Part shown: piece after piece, positions 37,401 to 49,500 of the stretch
Position numbering within the stretch: position 1 is the first letter of the stretch
How the letters are laid out: every line of letters begins with the position of its first letter
From: Hymenolepis diminuta
Lineage: Eukaryota; Platyhelminthes; Cestoda; Cyclophyllidea; Hymenolepididae
Length of the DNA: 64,000 bases
Direction of reading: 5' to 3'
Assembly (NCBI GenBank): GCA_900708905.1
Contig: CAADRB010000012.1
Coordinates: 1,347,235-1,411,234, forward strand
Program-made: the position numbers and the translations under genes
Notes under the pieces: generated by a model
Seen by the model: only the letters and a program-made list of their open reading frames with translations
What the model was told of the DNA's origin: nothing
Databases searched by the model: none

Positions 37401-40264
37401 CTGCGACCACTTGCTCCCACTTGTCTTGAAAGGTGGGCTCCAAACAAACGCAATAAAAAATCTCCAGAAATAAAGCTCATAAGAGTAAACAGACCCCAAC
37501 AGCAACTGGAGACATGTGAAAATCCAGGTTTCAAAACTGGAATTCCCTAATTTACTTTTTTCCTCTCTCACTAGACATGTCCAAACTGGATGTTTGACAA
37601 GATCTATTATTCAAATGGACTAAATTCAAATATTAATTTTAGCCTGATGAACCCAGAATGCAAATGAAGAAAGATTCACTCTATAAACCTTATTTAGATA
37701 CTTTCCAATAATAAAGTAAAATGTATTTTGTCCTGTCACGGGAAAGAAATAAAATTTTAAAAGTTTTACTGTTGCTCAAGGCAATGAAAATTTGGTTAAA
37801 GTTGTTTTGCTATCGTACAAAAAATTATGGAATTCACATTAAAAATAAAATAAGTTACCAAATAGAATACCCAATAGTATGTGGTAGACTTACTAACAAA
37901 TCTGAGATCCGATTTCATTCGTTCGGCGTGCAAGGTTGGCACAAAATGGGAGTAGAGATGGATCAAATGAGGAACTCGTTTCAAAATCATTGGAAGTTGA
38001 TCCTTCTCATAGCCCTTTGCATCTTCAATAATTTGATCCACCTGTTTTAATAACATCACCACAGCCTTGCTAATCTAAACCCGTGAACATTTTGCATTAA
38101 CTAAGCTACTTAAATTGAAATCAGTAGCACAAAAAAAACTTACGAAACACTCAGGAAACTCCAAATTCACATATCGAAAAAGTTTTGAGAGTTCGGCCAC
38201 TTCCAGCTGACTTTCAGACAGTCCTTTGGAGTCATTTTCCTTTAAACTCTCGTGACCATCCTCACATCCACCAACCTAAGAAACACTTAAACAAAAATTA
38301 GTAGCAAGTTACCTTAATAAGAGAAGTGAGATTTGCTTCATCAGATAGAATAGTGACAAGAGCTTGAGCGTAAGCTTGATCTTGACGCTGGACAGTAAAT
38401 CGGTCAAGATTTTCAACAAAATTCTCAAGGTATTCCACGGTTTTTGAATCGAAATATCTCAAATCTTTTCCAGTCGATATAAGCGGAGATATTGCTCCTT
38501 TAGTAGCAAAAAGGATCTAAAACAGGAATTCGAATGTTTGGCATTCTTCTACCTTAGAAACTGCTTCTTCATCACACTCGACAATTGATCCATTTACGGA
38601 AGTCAAAGAACTTGACAAATTTGGAAGAAAACAGCTTTCAACAAGCTGTTCAGCAAGTTGCATATTGAATGGACCTGGTGAAGAACGACAGAAATCGATC
38701 AACAGATAGTCGCTTTCACATTTCAATCCAAAGAATTTTCCAGAAAGTTTTTCAATCGTAGATTTTAAGCCTTCACATGAGTTGTAGATAAGATTCAGAC
38801 CACCTTTATGCTCATCTTCAATTGAAAGTAGCTGAAGGCACCAGAGCTCCTCGTTTTCGGCAGCAAAAGACTGATCAATCTTTCAAATAGGGAGGAGATA
38901 CATAAGCGCTTTCTCACTCAAATAAACAAAATAACGCAAAATCGACTAGGACTTACATTTAATATAATATTCTGACCCTCATTAGCTGTTTTAGATGTGA
39001 TAAAATTCAACCACGGCATGAAAATCACTTCCCAAATCCCCTTACCCGTAGGTTGAACTAATTTCTAAAGGAATCAAAATTATTACCTACAATTACGAAG
39101 TACCTTAGTTTCATGTAGGGCATCGGCAAGATTAACTAAACTCTGCAGATCGGCAGTCTTTCCAATAACCTCAAACTTCCCCAATATCGATTTCTCTTTG
39201 GGTTCCGGTACGACTCGCACCATATTTGACCAGTAGTGTTCTACAAACTCACGAAGGATTCGCTAGAAGTGAGATGAAAAGTTATAATGAAATACTGGTA
39301 ATTGTAGATAATGGTTGAATATTTGACTTACTTTTTTCCCAAGGAAAGTTCCCATAAATGCCTGATAGAGAGCAACTTGTGATTTTTCATAAAATGTACT
39401 GACATCCAGGAGGCTTTCCACTTTTTTAATGGCACTGGTGATTTCACGAACCTCCAATCTAAAAAAAGGGAAAGCATTATGCTACTAAAAAGGACTTAAG
39501 TAGAGAGCTGCTCCAACTTACTCAATGGTTCCACAACTGACAGGAATGTCATTTTTCCACGCATAAAGGTAGCTGTCGTCGTCAAACTGCTCATCATCCG
39601 AAATTTCGTTGTCGTCAAGGTCTAAACTTAGATCTTCCGTATGACAGAGATGTTTAACTTGATTGCGGACACTGCAAGTTCGAAGTAGAGATATGGTACA
39701 AGTATCAAGAGATTGAATAGCATTGTGAAGATCTAAAAGATGCTTAAGATTTTTGTAGATTTTGAGAAGATCTTCCAGCTTTTCAACCGCCTGGGAATGA
39801 ATTGAAGATGGACTTCCTTTGAATGACACTCCATCAACGTCCACTTCCAAATTATTTAGAAACGGCTTGATCTACATAGTAAATTTATCAAAACGAATAA
39901 GATTATTAAGACGTGCTATAGATCACCTTTGTATGATATTCCGAATTAAGTTTGTTGATATCCCCCCGTAGGATATTTAAGTCTGCAGAATTTTCGGCAA
40001 TTTTCGAAGCAACTGATCGGTAAAATTGATGATATTCAGACAAAGATGTGGAAATTGACTCTTCCAATGACTTTAGTCGAGAATTGATTTCGATGAGCGA
40101 AGAGTTGAAAGCTGTGCCACTTCTATACTCTGAAAGAAAATCAGAGTCTGCGTTTGGCGAAACGACTTCAGTCTCTGTATTTTGATAGAAATTCACCGAG
40201 TTAATTACTTACCAAATACCAGAAGGTAAAGAAGTAAGTAAATATAATAAGAGGTGTAAATCAT
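31431..40264 (-). CDS. ZW10: ZW10 homologue (RZZ kinetochore / NRZ tethering subunit)
   Basis: Exons (high to low): 40213-40264 (tentative), 39927-40174, 39522-39871, 39332-39458, 39104-39262, 38957-39064, 38553-38879, 38313-38516, 38144-38275, 37894-38074, 33587-33825, 33392-33512, 33237-33352, 32319-32399, 31431-31673. All phases agree, giving about 895 residues (human 779). The C-terminal half matches ZW10 clearly: ISKAVVMLLKQVDQIIEDA, then HFVPTLH...FVTIYHNDCMYLADQCLTLG (human counterpart IHHNNCMYIAHHLLTLG), PITIYLRFLG, ALFR near the end. The N-terminal half is helical and heptad-like, with an acidic insert (DLDDNEISDDEQFDDD). ZW10 acts with Rod and Zwilch at kinetochores to recruit dynein and checkpoint proteins, and with RINT1/NAG at the ER for Golgi vesicle tethering. 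The first exon would give a hydrophobic start (MIYTSYYIYLLL), unlike known ZW10, so the true start may lie elsewhere. Five introns are only 36-39 nt and one is 4,068 nt. Confidence 0.9.
34968..35197. other. Assembly gap (230 N) in the long ZW10 intron
   Basis: A run of N. Long open frames that cross it exist only because N carries no stop codons, and they are not genes. Confidence 0.99.
35198..35275 (+). repeat. Short degenerate dispersed block
   Basis: Shares GGTAAGCAACTGAAATC and AAATGGTAAA-GGGAA with 54280-54340, and less well with 25541-25610. It abuts the assembly gap, as expected if the gap hides repeat DNA. Confidence 0.35.
35353..35721 (+). CDS. Unidentified coding-like frame nested in a ZW10 intron
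   Basis: An open frame of 122 codons on the strand opposite ZW10, ending in TAA at 35719-35721. The composition is protein-like rather than AT-driven, with Trp, Cys, His, Pro and acidic residues (LFNFDGWSCPSAHFFPSKDE, SLYGLNDLRADILNVLRLHD), and a basic tail (STTRKKKFK). There is no in-frame ATG near the beginning, so if real it is the last exon of a longer gene whose upstream part falls in or before the 230-base gap. A weak acceptor precedes it (ctcaatag). I do not recognise the family. The alternative is a chance frame or an old retroelement piece. Confidence 0.35.
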   Translation, partial: VVHVLKIKFYNLSLEVKSYPRYPALIDRLFNFDGWSCPSAHFFPSKDERAECSHRIISSLYGLNDLRADILNVLRLHDQPTTSFAQQTQDILNGIHPAMHGKGNNKLPIKYEKSTTRKKKFK

Positions 40265-40708
40265 TTGACTACTAATTCAAGGCTAAGGAGCAAATTTAGT
40301 AAATTATAATTCAACATATTATTAAAACAGGAAAATTTTATAATATTTGGCACTTGAAATTGTTCAGTTAAACGCTATGTCGTTAAAATATACAAAGAAC
40401 CATGACCAATTTTACGCACCCATTAAGTGGCAATTCGACGTTCTAATCCAACGCTTGGTGTGAAGGACAATATATTAATATATTGAGTATACTCAACAAA
40501 GGAAAATAATATATTTTATATGTATTTTTTGCATAGATTAAATGAAAAGCCTTTTTAAACAATATTAAGAGACTTTAATTAGTTGACATTTAATTGCAAC
40601 GCTCACTAATGCTGAAAATCAGTACTAAGTTAAATGAAGTAGAAACAACATTACGTTCGTTGGATAAGAGAACAACTGTTAGATTGAAATAACGTGAAAG
40701 ATCTATCG

Positions 40709-41016
40709 GGGCCACATCGGTCGACTAGATGGAATGAGTCAAGTCACTCATGTCTTCAGATTGGTTCGGGGGGTGACAGACAAGCCACACCAATTTATTA
40801 ATTAGTAAATTTGGTTTATATACAAAACATTTCTTTGTTAGACGTCAGTCATGTCCCGTCGTCGGTATCTCGATGTGATGATCGACATCCGTTTAGATAT
40901 CCATATGCAAACACACCAACACACAGCGGGACCGCCTGTGGACATTTGTGAAGATCTCATTGCCAGTCAATCATTTCTAATCCCTAGATGATGGTAGACA
41001 TCTGCTGGCTATAGCA
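40709..41016 (-). repeat. Dispersed repeat, copy B (solo-LTR-like)
   Basis: Inverted copy of the 5781-6081 repeat, sharing its whole length with scattered substitutions and small indels. The TATA-like TATATAAACC and the following AATAAA are both conserved. Conservation of these two signals suggests they matter to the element. It lies about 450 bases upstream of the ZW10 start region. Confidence 0.7.
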
Positions 41017-42105
41017 TAGATCAATATAAAAATTGCTAACTGTACCGATAAATTAATGGTATAAGTATAATTTTTGATGCTAATTGGAGATGCGATTTTT
41101 AGCTTTCCGAAATCTTCAATAGAAGGCGTTAGTAACTGCCTCAAATCTATAGACCACGTTAAAAAAATAATAAAACAAGACAAGTGTGAATTGTAATTAG
41201 TTTATATAAACTTGCATATTACTATAAAGCCGAGGCTTTGATTTATCTTCTTGTGAATTACCCGTCATTTCCTTTAGGTTTACGACGAAAAATTTATATG
41301 ATTTGGTATTAATATTCTCTTCTTACAAAATAGTCAATATGCTTATAGTTCACGCATCTGTTATATGTTTTAAATATATTTAACATGCTAAAGTGTTATC
41401 TTGGAAACTTTTAATGAGCCTAAATATTCCTGGCTTTCAGTTATATTTTCTATGTTTCGGTGAGGGACAAGGTGTTATTACATATTTGTCTTTCACAGCA
41501 GTAATTCGATCCAACATTAGCGCCGTAATCTACTTGTAAAACATGTAAAAGTACACTCACACACCTACTTAGTTGTCTTCATTAAGATAAGTATGATGAT
41601 AATTAGAACAAGTTTGACTTAGGAAATATAATGAATAATTACGAGTTTAAATTGCATCTTCTTCTTGTAGCCAAATGACTGTTACACCAATTGCTAAAAC
41701 ACCCATAAATAATAGGCGACTTTAAATGATAAGGTTAGCCCAAGCAACTTCAGTTAAACTCAGAGCAAGAACAAGTTGATAGTAAAATGCAATCTAATAT
41801 CGATTCGCTGGGACCAATAAGCATTGAGACGTCATCCTCAGGACAAAGTTGACAGTGGACTAAAAATCGGACAAATTTTGTTATTCAATAAGCTAGGATG
41901 GATTCTAGTTACTCTTCTCCTGATGGATGTTGACAATCGGAAAACATCGGGTTCGCCCAGTATGCTAAAATAATTATAAACATCAGATTATTATTAATAT
42001 TAATAGTCAACAAAGTAAAATTGAAATTAAAGCATAAACTTTTATGCATTTCTAATAGTTTATTTAGGTCATCACCAATCTCCGGGGCCTAATTTCTCGA
42101 CCTGA

Positions 42106-42204
42106 CAGTGGCGCTTGAAGTGTTTGATCCCGTTACAACCTCAAGACTGATAACAAGCTCAAGGTGGCACTTGAAGTGCTTAATCCCTCCTCGACCTCAA
42201 CTTT
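42106..42204. repeat. Two-unit imperfect tandem repeat
   Basis: Units at 42106-42148 and 42161-42204 share GTGGCRCTTGAAGTGYTTRATCCC and a trailing ACCTCAA. It sits in a 550-base stretch of LTR-like composition, with CA/CT-rich tracts and AATATAAA boxes. Confidence 0.5.
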
Positions 42205-44474
42205 CCCTTGGATAACCATCCCATGCCCTAAAGGGGTTTGTTGCAATTAGCGGGATAAACCACTTTTGCGGTCTATAAGTGAGCATTGCTAGGGTTCACT
42301 TTCCTCGATCCCCAATGTCTGGAACCATTTCATCTTTTTATGCTACTCCTCCTCTATGAAACAATATAAAGCTCCTTTTATAAGCACACTCACACACGCA
42401 TGTTACTTACCTACTAGTACAGTTCTCACTTCTCCCGTACTTTTCCTCTCTGTTCTAATCTCTTCCTGTTCTCTCTTACTCTCTCGTATTTTAACCACTA
42501 TTTCTTCAACAAAATAGTGATTCTCTCAGTCATGGCGTTGATATTACTGTTTTTACAAAGAGTTGTGAAGCGTCACTACACAACATGTATAAAGGTAATA
42601 AACTTTATAATAGTCAGCCAAGCGTACAAATAACTACCCTTGCGAATAAATAATTTGGGGAAAGCTTAGGAAGATTTGGTCCCTTGGATTCAAAATTTCC
42701 ACATTTTCTCTTCTTAGAAAGAATATGTGTTGCTGCTTTTTAAATGTCCTTTGAAGAAACTTGCATTGATCTAATGTCACTTTGAAAGGTGGCATTCTGA
42801 TGTGTGGTTTTCCAAACGCCCTTATTTTTCTACAAACTAAGAGCCTCCAGAAATTGAGTACATGAAGTCTGCGGAACAAGGATTCCACAGATAATTCAAG
42901 AGTATAGCATTCTTTTCACGTGCATTTGGCAGCTTCGCACGCCACTGATTCTGCTAGATTTTCCTCGAGGTGGAGTTTGCGCTTAAAGAAAAGAGAATTA
43001 ATAGTGTTGGTAAAATTAGCCTTGAAAGTCCCGTCAAACCGTGGACTCCGTTGGCATACTGATTAATTTGTATCATAGAAAGTGGGGAACTAAGGCGGCT
43101 ATTAGTAGTAAAAAACATGACCTTATTTATCAGCGCGCTCTTATAAGATTGTGATCAGAAAATGAATCGTTTTGCATAAGAGAAACTAAAAATTTTAATA
43201 GTTCCTAGTTAATATTACCATTAAGAATGTGCAAAAACGGCTTTGACACCGCCTACTACATCCAAAAAATGAGGTCAATGACCGTTATCTTTACTTAAAA
43301 TCAATACTCTGACAACAATAGCTCCCGAAAGAACCAATATAGCAATTTGAATATGTCGCAGAGGCAAAATTCTTTTTCGAGATTAATGACTATCAGAAAA
43401 CAAAGCCTTTCCCTGATCAGAACACTGAAAGCTGCTAGGAGGCCAAGATACATCGAACAGACGTAGTAATATGCAGGAGAGGGCTAAACGTTTGCAATGA
43501 GTCACCGCGCGTTCATAGGTGGGTGAATATAGAGCACATGAGGAAGTCTCATCGATAGTACATGGTTTACGTAAACATTCAAAAGTGAAGATGATTTTGC
43601 GAAGAGGAGTTAAATTTACATGTGATTCAAAAATGCTTTGTGAGACTTAGAAAGTGATCTCTCACTCAAATTTCCCAAACTGATATATGTAAACTACGAG
43701 GACAGGGGATGACTGGCATGGGCGCACATGACCAAAGAAGGAACAGAATAGTAAATACAGAAATAAACGATTAACAAGGTAGTCTAAATCAGTGAATATC
43801 AACTAGGTTAAAAAGGTAAAATGTAGTAAGTAATACATTAGAGTCACACATTTTCTACAACACCACCCCTAATTCAATTTCTTTCGCCTAGGACTTACCT
43901 TACGTCTAAAATCAAATTACTCTAAATACAACTTTCCTGATATCCTAGTTAAGAAGCAATGTATACCATAAGAGTCCACCGCAAGTGAGCAATAGTGAGT
44001 TCTGATAACTCGTGATAACCCATGAAAACTCGTATTTCTTGCCATCTTCCACATTAATAGAAAAATCTCGATAAGTTACACCGACGGCTGTGTAACTCTA
44101 AGGATGAGAGTGGCGATATGATCCTATCCTTTAAACATGGTCAAATAGGGTGTACGCTTTCTTCTACAGTCAAACGGAATGAAACGGTGAGAATAAGACA
44201 ATATGAACTTTCATACCTGAAAACCAACAACTGCAATTATCAGCCAACTACGTTGAGAGCTGTGCTCCAAACGAAACTCTCGAGGTCATAAGGAATGAAT
44301 TCAAAAGAACCAAGACTACACGTTGACGTTTGCAGAAATTTTGGTTTCAACGCCGAACTGCAAAATACCTTTTCCTCATTAAACAATGCGTTGAAAGCTA
44401 TGACAGGACCTTTGATTCAAAAGGACAAATAATCATATTTAAAATGTTATCAAAAATGTACAGAGAATAGATAT

Positions 44475-46557
44475 TCACTTGATATCAATTTTTCGCAGTC
44501 TTTTAACTTGTGATCTAGTCTCCATATGCTTTCGTATAACTTCAGCGAACTTCGGAAGCCCAGCCAATTGATATCCCATTGATAAAAGACAAGTGATTCG
44601 TCGATTAAGTCGACCGGCCTTTTCAAATGACTCATCAGAAGTTTTCATGGAAGGGTGGTAGGCCAGAAGATCGAGACCCAATTCCAAACCTTGACCATAA
44701 TCACCTTCATCATTCGCAAATTGAACATAAGTCATTAACTCATCCAGCTTAACACTGTTTGGCTTTTCAGCTTTGGTAGCATTGTCCAGAGCAATAACCA
44801 AATCATCTAAAAGATAAACACTACGTATAACAAGTAAAAGTAATATTTAGAGAAAATATTCTTAATGCCATTCCTAATCGGTGACAATGTTAAGCAAAAA
44901 GTGAAGCAAAGTGACATAATCAACTGTCTAACAAACTTTAAATATCGCGAATATGAACTCAATCAGAAACCCATAAATCAAACGACAAAGATCGGGCTTT
45001 GGAACAATTGAACAATATAAAGTGGTTTACAAATTTCAGCTATCTAAGCTCTGGCATGTCAAAACCACGTGAGCTGCTTAATAACATGTAAGGATACTCA
45101 GCTTTTTCGACTTTCGGGAAAATTTTCTCAAGTGACAAGGCCGATCGTAATAATTAAACAATGATCCTATAAGAATTGGACATGGATACAAGCATATACT
45201 GCAATTCAAATGGTGAAAGAAAATTTCAACTCTGGAACCTGAACCACCCACGAAATATTTTAAAATCCAAAAATCAGAATTAACTTTTCGGTACCTTAAC
45301 TTTACTCCCACCATCTTTCTGACCCTCATCCATTCTTCACACACATTGGACAAAACATTTACTTTCCCAGAGCGGAAAAGATTATTTTGGGGTATAATAA
45401 TAAAATCTGTTACGGGAAAGTAGACAACTCAATTCTTTTACAATTCAAATGGAGCGAAATTCATGATATGCTAACGTCATTGTATGCTCCTGTTTGAACT
45501 CCATCTCATACCCTATCAAACCCATTTACAACTTCACTTTTTCAGGTGCTGTCATGTTTGAAAAACTTAAAAATATTTGTAGCTTCAATAATAATACACT
45601 GAATACGGGCTAAAAATAAGGCATACCAAGAAGTATGATTTCATTATATACTCATAAACGACCTTCCCCTCCCCCCCCGGTTTTATCCCTTGCTGGATTA
45701 TTTTGCTATTTCACATGCTCAGATACTAATCGAAGATTGAGACATTATTTTTTGCGTCTGCCAAGTAATACCAGAAAAAAGGCGTACCGTTGGTGGCATT
45801 CACTGGCCGATATCCAATATCACCCCGAAGCTTAATCTCAATCCCGACTTCATTGAGAGTTTTGCAAGTCGGTTTTCTTTTGACAGAGTTCTTCTTCACA
45901 AGGGTCACTTTGTTTTCTTTTACAAATGTAATCATTTTTTGATAAATATCCGACTTCTTCTGCTTCTTCTGCTCAAGCCGTCCTCTAGTGACAATTTATT
46001 AATAAATCACCGAAAGTTACAATACGGCGGTGAAAATATCACCTCCGACAATCGCTAGCTTTCCCGATTCCATAGGATTTGATGAAGCCAAAAACTTGGG
46101 CACTTTTGCGTAGTTATCTCTGATATAATAATAGTTATTGGAATAAATAAACGTACCTGAAATATCCTATGTGAAATGGATGCTCACCATCCTCAGTTAG
46201 AACGGTGACAAATTCAGGTGGATCGTGGAAATAGCGATAATAATCGGCTAAATCATCATCCTTAGAACAGCAATATTTGTTAGCAAGAACTTCAAATGGT
46301 CCAACGAGTCTTAAACCAGTTTCATGAAACAAAGCATCTAAAATCGATTAGGCGTTTTACTCTAACATACCTAAAGGAGTATCTGAAGAAACAGAACGAC
46401 AAAATTGATAAAAATCGAAAAGGTCCGAGGGGCACTTCAGGAGAAATTTTGTGTTAATAAATTGAGATGCTTCATCCTTATTTTCCTTTACAGTTTCATC
46501 CAATTTTGCATGTTTTGAAATCCCACCCTCAAAGGCGACGATCCTTCGCTTGGGCAT
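44475..46557 (-). CDS. HPF1: Histone PARylation factor 1
   Basis: Five exons (46371-46557, 46157-46337, 46021-46119, 45788-45984, 44475-44806) join in frame to 331 residues; the human protein has 346. Introns are 33, 37, 36 and 981 nt. Recognisable blocks are FLLKCPSDLFDFYQFC, GLRLVGPFEVLA, DPPEFVTVL...HIGYF, the basic linker with SVKRKPTCKTLNEVG, GYRPV, and MTYVQFANDEGDYGQGLELG near the C-terminus. HPF1 binds PARP1/2 at DNA breaks and completes their active site, switching ADP-ribosylation to serine. The catalytic Asp-Glu pair (human 283/284) is present as Asp254-Glu255, and the conserved Arg of GYR is kept, so the protein should be functional. An N-terminal stretch MPKRRIVAF could act as a nuclear localisation signal. 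The start is the first ATG, right before the basic N-terminus. Confidence 0.95.
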
Positions 46558-49500
46558 TTTCTGAAATTTGGGGTTCCGCAGTTATTTCGACCTTGTCAAT
46601 ATTAAGTTCTTGAAAATTTAAAAGTCAACATATGATAGCAGAATTTTTAGTATACTGAATCGTAGTATTCAAAAAATTTCATATATGATGATAAAATGTA
46701 TTTTAATATACATTTAATTGGTATTTTCGTCTTGATATACTTGGTGTTTCTCGATTTTTAGTGATGGATTATGAGTCCCTTTATATTTCCAATAAAAATA
46801 AGTGAATCATCCCCCTTTACTCGGCTGAAAATTATAATTTTCATTATATTGTTATTTCATTGCCTCATTGTTACAATCCAATTTTTATGTCAGATTGATT
46901 AAAATTAAATATGATACGATAAGTAAAACGATGTTCATTGGCAAAACTTTTTTATCACTTGACCGAACATTAGACGGTAGAATATTTAAATATGAATTTT
47001 AAATTGCATAAAAAAGTGGTTAGCCCAGTAGTTTCACAATTCAAACAAGGTAAAACTTTTTATAACGCGATTTCACACGTCTTTCATTTTGACTCCCATT
47101 TCATCCGATACTGAAACAATCTGTTATTATCCGCGTTTAAATCCAATTCTATGAATTTAGTCTGTAAATTTTTGGCGTTACTAGTTATAATAACAAAATC
47201 TTAGGTTCCTTCTGATAAGTCGGTAATGCTTTCACTGGATGCATTCCAATGGGTATTGTGCCTGCGACCTCTAACTTGACGGACGTGTTTGCTGACTGTT
47301 TCATTGAAATCTGCTGGAATCTCACGTCTTAACATTCATATTTAACCCTCTATCTCTTTCATAAACACACTCTCATAATTAATGAGCAATTATCTACTCT
47401 TGTAAATACCACTTATATTGGTATACACTTAAACTGACTCAAATACGCAAGCATAGAGGGGTTATACAATATAAAAAGCTCCTACAATTTTCTGATATTA
47501 TAAACAGGTTTAGGATTCAGGTTGATTAAGAGAGATTATGAAGCATCAAAATTAATTTTTTCAATACGCCTAACTTCTAAGATTCCGTAAACCATTCAGT
47601 GTTCTAATTCGATGAATGTACATTATTAAGAATTTCTATGATGCTTATTGTGCCTGCATTAAAATTATTGTTTGCAAATTTTCAAATTAAAATACTATTT
47701 CTATTTTGCATCCATTCAGCATAAATTCAAATGCATACGAATAACTGATTTTGTAAAATTTTTCACCACTGGATCTTTCAAAAAACTCGTGGAGTGCACG
47801 ATACTGTCAAGGCTGGTCAAAGAGTCATCCTTCATGACTCTGCTGGAGGCTTGTTGCAGCTAACTGAATTACTAAGGTTTCGTTAAGGGCTTATTTGTAT
47901 AGTATCTGCCCAAAATCTTTTTCATTATTTCCAAAACTTCGATCTGAAACTAAATTAAATTGGTATAAATAATAATTTTACCAATATAATATCCCTTTCT
48001 GCTTACCTTTGGCATAACAATAATGTTATTTTAAAAGTTTGTCATGTTTGAGGAAATCTAGGGGTAGAGAAGAAGAGGAAGTATTTACCTAGGACATCGA
48101 AAAGTAAGAAAGAGATTACTGTGAAGGAATTTCTATGGCGGTAAGGGTTAATAAATACAAGTCCCCTAGACCGCTAACGAATTCTGAAAAGGAAATTTTG
48201 ATTAACTTTAGAAGAAGCAGTTTCATAAACATGGAAAAAAATAAATCGAAAAATGCAATAAATTTTCTAAAAGGAATTGAAACCTTTTCTAAGCCTCGGT
48301 TTCTTCTAAAGAAAATGAGTACAACATCGTAATGCATCATACCCGATATTGGATCTTCAAAAGGTTGGCAAGGAGACTTGAAAAAGACCATAAAGAGTAA
48401 CAAGAAAACAAAAAAAAAGAATAACTGGTGAGTCCTAAAATCAAGTCTAACTAGCCCTATTTTTCTAAACAGATGATAAGTTTACGCCTTGCGGTAGAAA
48501 GTTCAGAATTCTGGACTGAATTACATTAACTCGCATGCATACTTTACAAAGTATAATAGATGCCGTTCTTTCACAAAATAAATTTAAAATATCAAGGTGT
48601 CGCTGCCACCGCGATATTTCAATGCGTTAATTTACGATTATGTCTATATAATAAATATTATTTGTTTAGGCATATTTATATAAATTTTAAAAAAACAATT
48701 TTGTATAAAATTGAATATAAGGAATTGCTTATTGAAAGTCATTTTATGGGACAGATTTTGTTCATTTTGTTCGCCCATTTGAATATGTTCTCATAATAAG
48801 GGTACGACTTGGCCAGAGGGAACACAGTTTTGAATATAATATTTAGGGAGGGGAGGAGAGAGGTAAAGTGAATTTAAGTCTTAAAATAAAAGATTTTTTA
48901 AAGCGCAATAACGACTGCGATCAGAATCTATTTTCACTATAATCTTTATGCCTGACAATTTTTGAGAGCTTTCGATTAGAGTTTACCTTTGAAGACAAAT
49001 GGGTGAAAATTTTGACAGAGAGGAAATCAAATTTAAGAGAAAATAAGTCATGCAACCAACCATGGAAAGTAACGAAGTGAACAACAATCTATTACGACAA
49101 GCAGATAGCTTAGCAAAAGAGGGAGTAAAGTAGATGTATATCACTAGTTTGTTAGGCAAAGTTTGTTACTCTAAATCGTGGATTGAGTGAGGGAATTAGC
49201 AGCATTTCTACGTTTTATTTCAAAACGTTAGTTTCAAATTGTGTGTCACTATTCACATCTTTGAATCAGTGACACCTTGAATTCGACCTTGTTTTCTATA
49301 CTCTCTGGTTCTAATCTACGCACAAATATATTTTATTTGTTTTAAAAATTTCCAAAACATGCGATATTAATTCTGCTAGACGCCATGGAATATGCCATAC
49401 AGCCAGGACTAACAAAAAGCCGAAGCCAGGGAGAAGACGTCTGCTCAGTTAGTGGCTATTTTTAATGGAAATCAAAAAAATTCACGAAACATTTAACCAT

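Larger units (their letters stand above)
40265..44474. other. Spacer between ZW10 and HPF1
   Basis: It contains repeat copy B (40709-41016), an imperfect two-unit tandem repeat (42106-42204) and a pyrimidine-rich stretch (about 42380-42530). A minus-strand frame at 42634-42888 (84 codons, no ATG start) has mixed composition but no recognisable motif. No gene is supported. Confidence 0.65.
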
